From positions 37,115,496 through 37,179,495 of the forward strand of contig CM070900.1 in the NCBI GenBank assembly GCA_036417435.1: DNA of 64,000 bases, read 5' to 3'. The translations under genes and the position numbers were made by a program. The notes under the pieces were generated by a model that worked only from the letters and a program-made list of their open reading frames with translations, made no database searches and was not told the origin of the DNA. Below, in pieces: positions 59,620 to 64,000 of the stretch. Numbering within the stretch: position 1 is the first letter of the stretch; every line of letters starts with the position of its first letter. This stretch comes from Inia geoffrensis. Lineage: Eukaryota > Chordata > Mammalia > Artiodactyla > Iniidae.

Positions 59620-60120
59620 GTGCCCGGTCCGCATGCCACATCCTCTCTTACCCCCTCCCCCTTCCCTCCTCCCTTCCCCCAGCCAGTCGACCGCTCTGTC
59701 CTCTTCTCCCCCTTCTCCCCTTCCCCCGTTCGCCTCCCTCCTCTTCTCCCAGGCTTCGGCGGCGTCCACATCCCCTCTTCACCCGCAGCGCCCCTCTCTC
59801 CCTCCCAACCGCCAGTCCCTCCCGCGGTCCTCCTGGTCCCCCCTTCGGCTGTCTGCGACTCTGCCCTCCCCTCCCGGGGCCCAGCTTAGAGCCCCCTTTC
59901 CCGGCTCCCGGGCCTTGTCCGCCGCATTTCCAACCTCCACCCTCCTGGAGCTATCTCTCATCTCCCCCAGCATTCCTAAGATGCCCTCACTCCGAGCGCT
60001 CCCCCATCGCCTCCCCAGTACCCCATTTCGGGGCCTTTTCTAAGCCCCTTCCTGAGCTGCCCCTTTCCTAGCTGCTCCTTTCTAGCTCCTTTCTTCCAGT
60101 TCCCACTTCCAACTTTCCTT
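59620..60120. repeat. C/T-rich low-complexity stretch
   Basis: Long runs of ccctcccccttccctcc type on the plus strand, with very few G's or A's over about 300 bp, just downstream of the inferred exon. Confidence 0.9.
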
Positions 60121-61990
60121 CTTTTGCGTTTTTGTCCACTTTGCTCACAAGCTTCCCTTCCTCTTTTATTTCACCCTATTCTTCTTCGGTTTACGCAGCC
60201 CCAAACTCAGCTTCTCCCCTTTCATTCGGTTTGAGGTTGTTTGGGGGTGCGGAAAGGCCTGCCAAGTCATTCTTCAAGTGGGGACCCATTTGCTCTGCAT
60301 CGCATCTGTCAGTCTTTTTTTTACAGTAAAAGGGGTACTCATCCCTTTTTGTACCCATCGCTTCCTCGTTTGCCATCCTTTCTGCATACCCCTCCACTTA
60401 TGCTTTTACCAACCAAGGACCCCGAGACCCTTGCCCTCCTTCATCAATGGGTCCCCTTTCTGTTCAGGGATGAAGAACTTCGCCCATGTCTTTCTTCAGA
60501 ATCTTTTTGGTGCGTGGCGCGGCGGAGCCAGCACCCTTGGCCAGACAGGAGGGGAGCTCCCTGGCACGGGCCTCTCCCCTGGCAGAGTTTTTGTGGACGT
60601 AATCCCTTAGCCCCGCGGCAGCTCCTGCTTTGCAGCGAGCTGGGTTGGGGTTACTAGAGTTCAAACGCAACTGAGATCAGCAGGCGTGGGGGCGGGGGAG
60701 GAGGTGCGGGGAGAGAGGAAGGGGGCTTTGCAGTGCGAAGGCATCAAAGATTAATGGATGGCTTTGCGTCGCAGTCTGCAGTAAACAGGAAACTAGTTTG
60801 AAAGGAAAGGAGAAGGACTGTGTGTCTTTTTATTTTTTAAAATACTGTGCAGTTCTGATGAATCTTGAATCCTGCCCAAAGGATGAGCTGTCGGTGCTGC
60901 AGTCATGACCCAGGCTGAGTGCCCAATGACAGAGATAGCAGTTTTTATTTCCTCTGTCTGGCTGCTTAAGTTGAAGGATGGCCCTTGTATTCAGAGTGGA
61001 CTCCCTATCTTTGTCGATTTGGAGATGACCAGAAACCACAGAATTGCTAGTAGTTTATGTGGAAATCAGGTACATACAAAGTTAGCTAGCGATGAGTGGG
61101 AGTGGGGAGGACCAGCTATATTTAAAACGTGTGCCAATGCTTATGTAAGAAGTGCGTTCTTCTCCCTGGCATCTAAGTTTTTGGCTGAGTTTACTTATGA
61201 TTTTAGGTTTTTGCTCTGCCCTCTGACATTTTCAGAGATATGGACAGCCAGAAAATCTGTCTTTCTGAAGATTAGCTTTAGCTGATGGTAGAATTTTGTT
61301 TTGTTTTTCAAATTGGATTGGACAAAGAGAGGGGATTGATGATGAATGATAGTTTTTCTTCTGTGCTGAGGGAAAAAGGTGTAAAAACTTTCGGCATTAA
61401 ATTATCTAATACTGTACTGAATAATTTTAAATTGGATTATATGGCATTCTTCGTTTTGTCCAGGAGATGTGAATTCTGTTCATTTTTTGGGCAAGATAAC
61501 ATTTTCATTTCTTTTTCTTATTTAACATAATTCTTCAGCAGATGAGAAGAGCTATGACTTTAAAAACTTAGGTTTTTCATATTGTTGATGATTTCTTTGA
61601 TTTCTTCATATTCAAAACCAAAATGTAGTGTTTTCAGGGAAGTGTAGAATGAGGCCCCTTGTGTGTCCTAACCACAAACGTGAAGGATGAACTGTGCAGT
61701 GTTGTACTTGTACAGGACATTCTTGTGTTTGTAAGTAGCAATTTGCTGCTTCCAAGCCTGGGAATGTCATTTAATGAAATTGTTTGGTCCTCTTTTTGGT
61801 TAGCTTTTCTTCAGCCTTTTTTTTTGCCATTATTGGAAAGAAAGGATGGATTTTTTTTTTTAAGCTGTTTTATTGTGTAAAGCATCTATGAGTCGCACTT
61901 AGTTTTCATTACTTTCTGAGATGGTGTGGTGGAGTGTTACTTTCCCAGTTCTTTTCACATTTCAAGGAGGAAATTTAAAAATCATGCACA
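60040..61990 (+). other. RNF145: Inferred RNF145 intron 1, proximal part
   Basis: No coding exon or repeat was recognised. A G-rich cluster (ggggg c ggggg) lies at 60,688-60,711. Several chance open frames occur, none with recognisable domains. Confidence 0.45.
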
Positions 61991-62154
61991 TTTGTGACCT
62001 CCTAGAGGGGTGGGATAAGGAGGGTGGGACAGAGACAAAAGAGGGAGGAGATATGGGGATATGCATATATACGTATAACTGATTCACTTTGATATAAAGC
62101 ATAAACTGGTGCACCATTGTGGAGCACTTATACTCCAATAAAGATGTTAAAAAA
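61991..62154 (+). mobile_element. Short 5'-truncated L1 insertion with 14-bp target duplication
   Basis: Only 164 bp of L1 3' UTR ('cctagaggggtgggataagg', 'ctgattcactttgatataaa', 'tactccaataaagatgttaa') plus a short A tail. Perfect target duplication aaaaatcatgcaca at 61977-61990 and 62155-62168. Confidence 0.95.
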
Positions 62155-62168
62155 AAAAATCATGCACA

Positions 62169-63175
62169 GAAAGCAAAATGTACGTAACTGAACAAGGTAG
62201 GAAGTATCTTATATATTTGGCTTTAGAGAGTGTCAGGCCTTTGAATTTTCTTTGCCTTCAGCTCTTGTGCTTATTTTCGAGGCTTATTTGGTATTGTTTT
62301 GGTTTTAAGAGAATTTTGAGCTCCCTCTGACTTAGAACATGCTCATTAGCACTAACAAATCTAAGAAAAAGATAAATTAGCCTTGAACCAAACATTTCAG
62401 TGGTATAATAATCCCTTTACCCCAGTAGAGAAGGCTCCATTTTTATTTCATGTTTTTAAGTTAGTCATTGGGCACATGTGAGTGATTTCAGGTATCTGCA
62501 AGTAAGATATATTTCAACATTTTGTTTAGGTGTTGGTTTAGTGTGTGGTGCTGGAGTGTGGTGTATGGTATTTATCTGTGATGGTCACCACCCTATCATG
62601 TGGCACTTCTGCTGTAGAAAGGTTCAAAATGTGTTTTTTTCCCCCCTCTTTTGTTTCCACAGCTCTTGTGGGTTACATTTTAGATTTGGTTTTCTATGTG
62701 TTAAATGTTTCCTCTATGTCCCTCCCTATACATGGCCAGTTTGCCAGCGATGTACTGAAATATCACTCATATACAGAAATAAATGAAACATTTAGTAAGC
62801 GATATGTTATTAAAGGGGATATTTCGTTCTCTGCAGGCAGTAGAGTTTAGGGATCTGTCTTGGATGTTCTTCTGTATCAATAGATTTAGGAACCCAAGAT
62901 TTTCTTTTTATTCTGTTTGTGAAGCAGGAGTAGTGATAATTAAGAGGGAATGTATACCATTTTGATAATGGCCTTTTGTAATAGAAATATGGTCCTCTGT
63001 AAGAACTGGGAGATTTTTTTCCTTAGCATTTCAAGTTTTAATTTCTAATGCAAGATTGGTTTAAATTTTTTCTTTACCCCTGTAAGAGCTACAATAAATA
63101 GTGAAAGTGGGCACAGTTAAAAATAACGAAAACATTAAGAACATACAAAGGCTCTAAGTCAGATGAAATACATAT
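62169..63175 (+). other. RNF145: Inferred RNF145 intron 1, nothing recognised
   Basis: AT-rich sequence without recognisable gene or element. The 102-codon open frame at 62,478-62,786 has no domain I know. Confidence 0.45.
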
Positions 63176-63189
63176 GGACCACGAATATT

Positions 63190-63514
63190 TTTAATTTATG
63201 TATGTATGTATGTATTTATGGCTGCGTTGGCTCTTCGTTGCTGTGCGCGGGCTTTCTCTAGTTGCGACGAGTGGGGCCTACTCTTTGTTGCGGTGCGCAG
63301 GCTTCTCATTGCGGTGGCTTCTTGTGGAGCATGGACTCTAGGGCTGTGGGCTTCAGCAGTTGTGGCTTGCGGGCTCTAGAGCACAGGCTCAGTAGTTGTG
63401 GCACGTGGGCTTAGTTGTTCCGTGGCATGTGAGATCTTCCCAGACTAGGGCTCGAACCTGTGTCCCCTGCATTCGCAGGTGGATTCTTAACCACTGCGCC
63501 ACCAGCAAAGTCCT
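63190..63514 (-). mobile_element. CHR-type SINE, long subtype
   Basis: Reverse long copy; target duplication ggaccacgaatatt / ggaccacaaatatt (63176-63189, 63515-63528, one mismatch). Its tail has become (atgt)n. It is antisense to the inferred RNF145. Confidence 0.93.
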
Positions 63515-63716
63515 GGACCACAAATATTAACTCAGTCATTGTCTCTTTTTGTTGTTGTTGTTACTTACAAAAGCAGTAGTGATTTATATTGGATTCTAGA
63601 ATATGGAAAAATACTTTTCCATTATAGAATAAAGCCTGTCAGTGATATTTTTACCTAGGTCCAGTCACACTGGTGACTGGTGGTTTGTGAGAAAAATCTA
63701 TCATTTGTGTACTTTG

Positions 63717-63914
63717 TTTTTGTTTTGTTTTTGTTTTTTGCCGTACGTGGGCCTCTCACCGCTGTGACCTCTCCCGTTGCGGAGCGCAGGCTCCGGACGC
63801 ACAGGCCCAGCGGCCACGGCTCACGGGCCTGGGATCTTCCCGGACCGGGGCACAAACCCGTGTCCCCTGCATCGGCAGGCGGACTCTCAACCACAGCACC
63901 ACCAGGAAAGCCCC
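63717..63914 (-). mobile_element. CHR-type SINE, short subtype, internally deleted
   Basis: Reverse copy; perfect target duplication atttgtgtactttg (63703-63716, 63915-63928). About 20 bp of the body is missing ('ggctcacgggcc' runs straight into 'tgggatcttcccgg'). The tail is a (gttttt)n tract. Confidence 0.94.
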
Positions 63915-64000
63915 ATTTGTGTACTTTGAAATGAACTCCAAGAGTTCATTGAGTTATCAGTTTGACCACCAGAGTAAGTAGTTACTTTCTGTGTATTTCC

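Larger units (their letters stand above)
58990..60040. promoter_or_regulatory. RNF145: CpG island, inferred RNF145 promoter
   Basis: CpG-dense block with cgcgcgcg, gcc and ccg repeats and no TATA box. Its position, about 44.5 kb upstream of UBLCP1 in divergent orientation, matches the known mammalian gene order in which RNF145 lies head-to-head with UBLCP1. The gene name is inferred from synteny, since no RNF145 coding sequence is in the window. Confidence 0.7.

Noticed and set aside
58918..59769. 283-codon minus-strand frame and several overlapping plus-strand frames over the CpG island
   Set aside because: GC-rich DNA lacks stop codons, giving long frames on both strands. Composition is Arg/Ala/Gly/Pro-rich with no domain.
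60684..60712. G-quadruplex at ggggg c ggggg aggaggtgc gggg
   Set aside because: Only three G-runs of three or more in the stretch, so the standard four-run pattern is not met.
62478..62850. Cysteine-rich frames as possible RNF145 coding exons
   Set aside because: They do not resemble the RNF145 membrane or RING regions and lack flanking splice sites in frame.

Overview
This is a mammalian nuclear DNA window, almost certainly from a cetacean (whale or dolphin). The main evidence is 25 copies of tRNA-derived SINEs of the CHR type. They have a head beginning ggcttccctggtggcgcag, a body ending gaggcccgcgtaccgc and an A-rich tail, and they occur in short (about 200 bp) and long (about 300-390 bp) subtypes. 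I recognised no Alu and no BovB. L1, L2, MIR, MLT1 and MER5A copies complete a typical mammalian repeat background.

Layout. (1) Left edge to about 14.75 kb: the minus-strand gene UBLCP1, the ubiquitin-like-domain CTD phosphatase that acts on nuclear proteasomes. Eight consecutive coding exons (residues 1-267) can be placed to the base with consensus splice sites and an unbroken reading frame. A non-coding first exon sits in a CpG island with ETS-type motifs. The last coding exon(s), about 51 residues by comparison with the human protein, lie beyond the left edge. (2) 15-43 kb: a gene-free interval full of transposons. It holds a near-full-length but dead L1 on the minus strand (28.4-34.7 kb) carrying five nested SINEs, other L1 fragments, a solo LTR with a 4-bp target duplication (41.1-41.6 kb), and an AT-rich tandem array of about 244-bp units (35.0-35.9 kb) that I cannot assign to any family. 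(3) 43-59 kb: a region without a single CHR SINE, dominated by old repeats. These include a long antisense L2 (45.8-48.5 kb) into which a MIR and an MLT1 LTR have inserted. (4) 58.9-60.0 kb: a second CpG island followed by a strongly C/T-rich stretch. From the known mammalian gene order (RNF145 and UBLCP1 are divergent neighbours) I infer this to be the promoter and non-coding first exon of RNF145, read to the right. The rest of the window would be its first intron.

The two genes point away from each other, with about 44.5 kb between their CpG islands. All eight SINEs inside the two genes are antisense to the host gene. The best candidates for undescribed structure are the AT-rich tandem array next to the L1 5' end, the 20-kb SINE-free flank of RNF145, and a 52-bp direct repeat that flanks the 38-bp exon 7 of UBLCP1. 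No further protein gene could be supported. Most other open frames are translations of SINE or L1 sequence.
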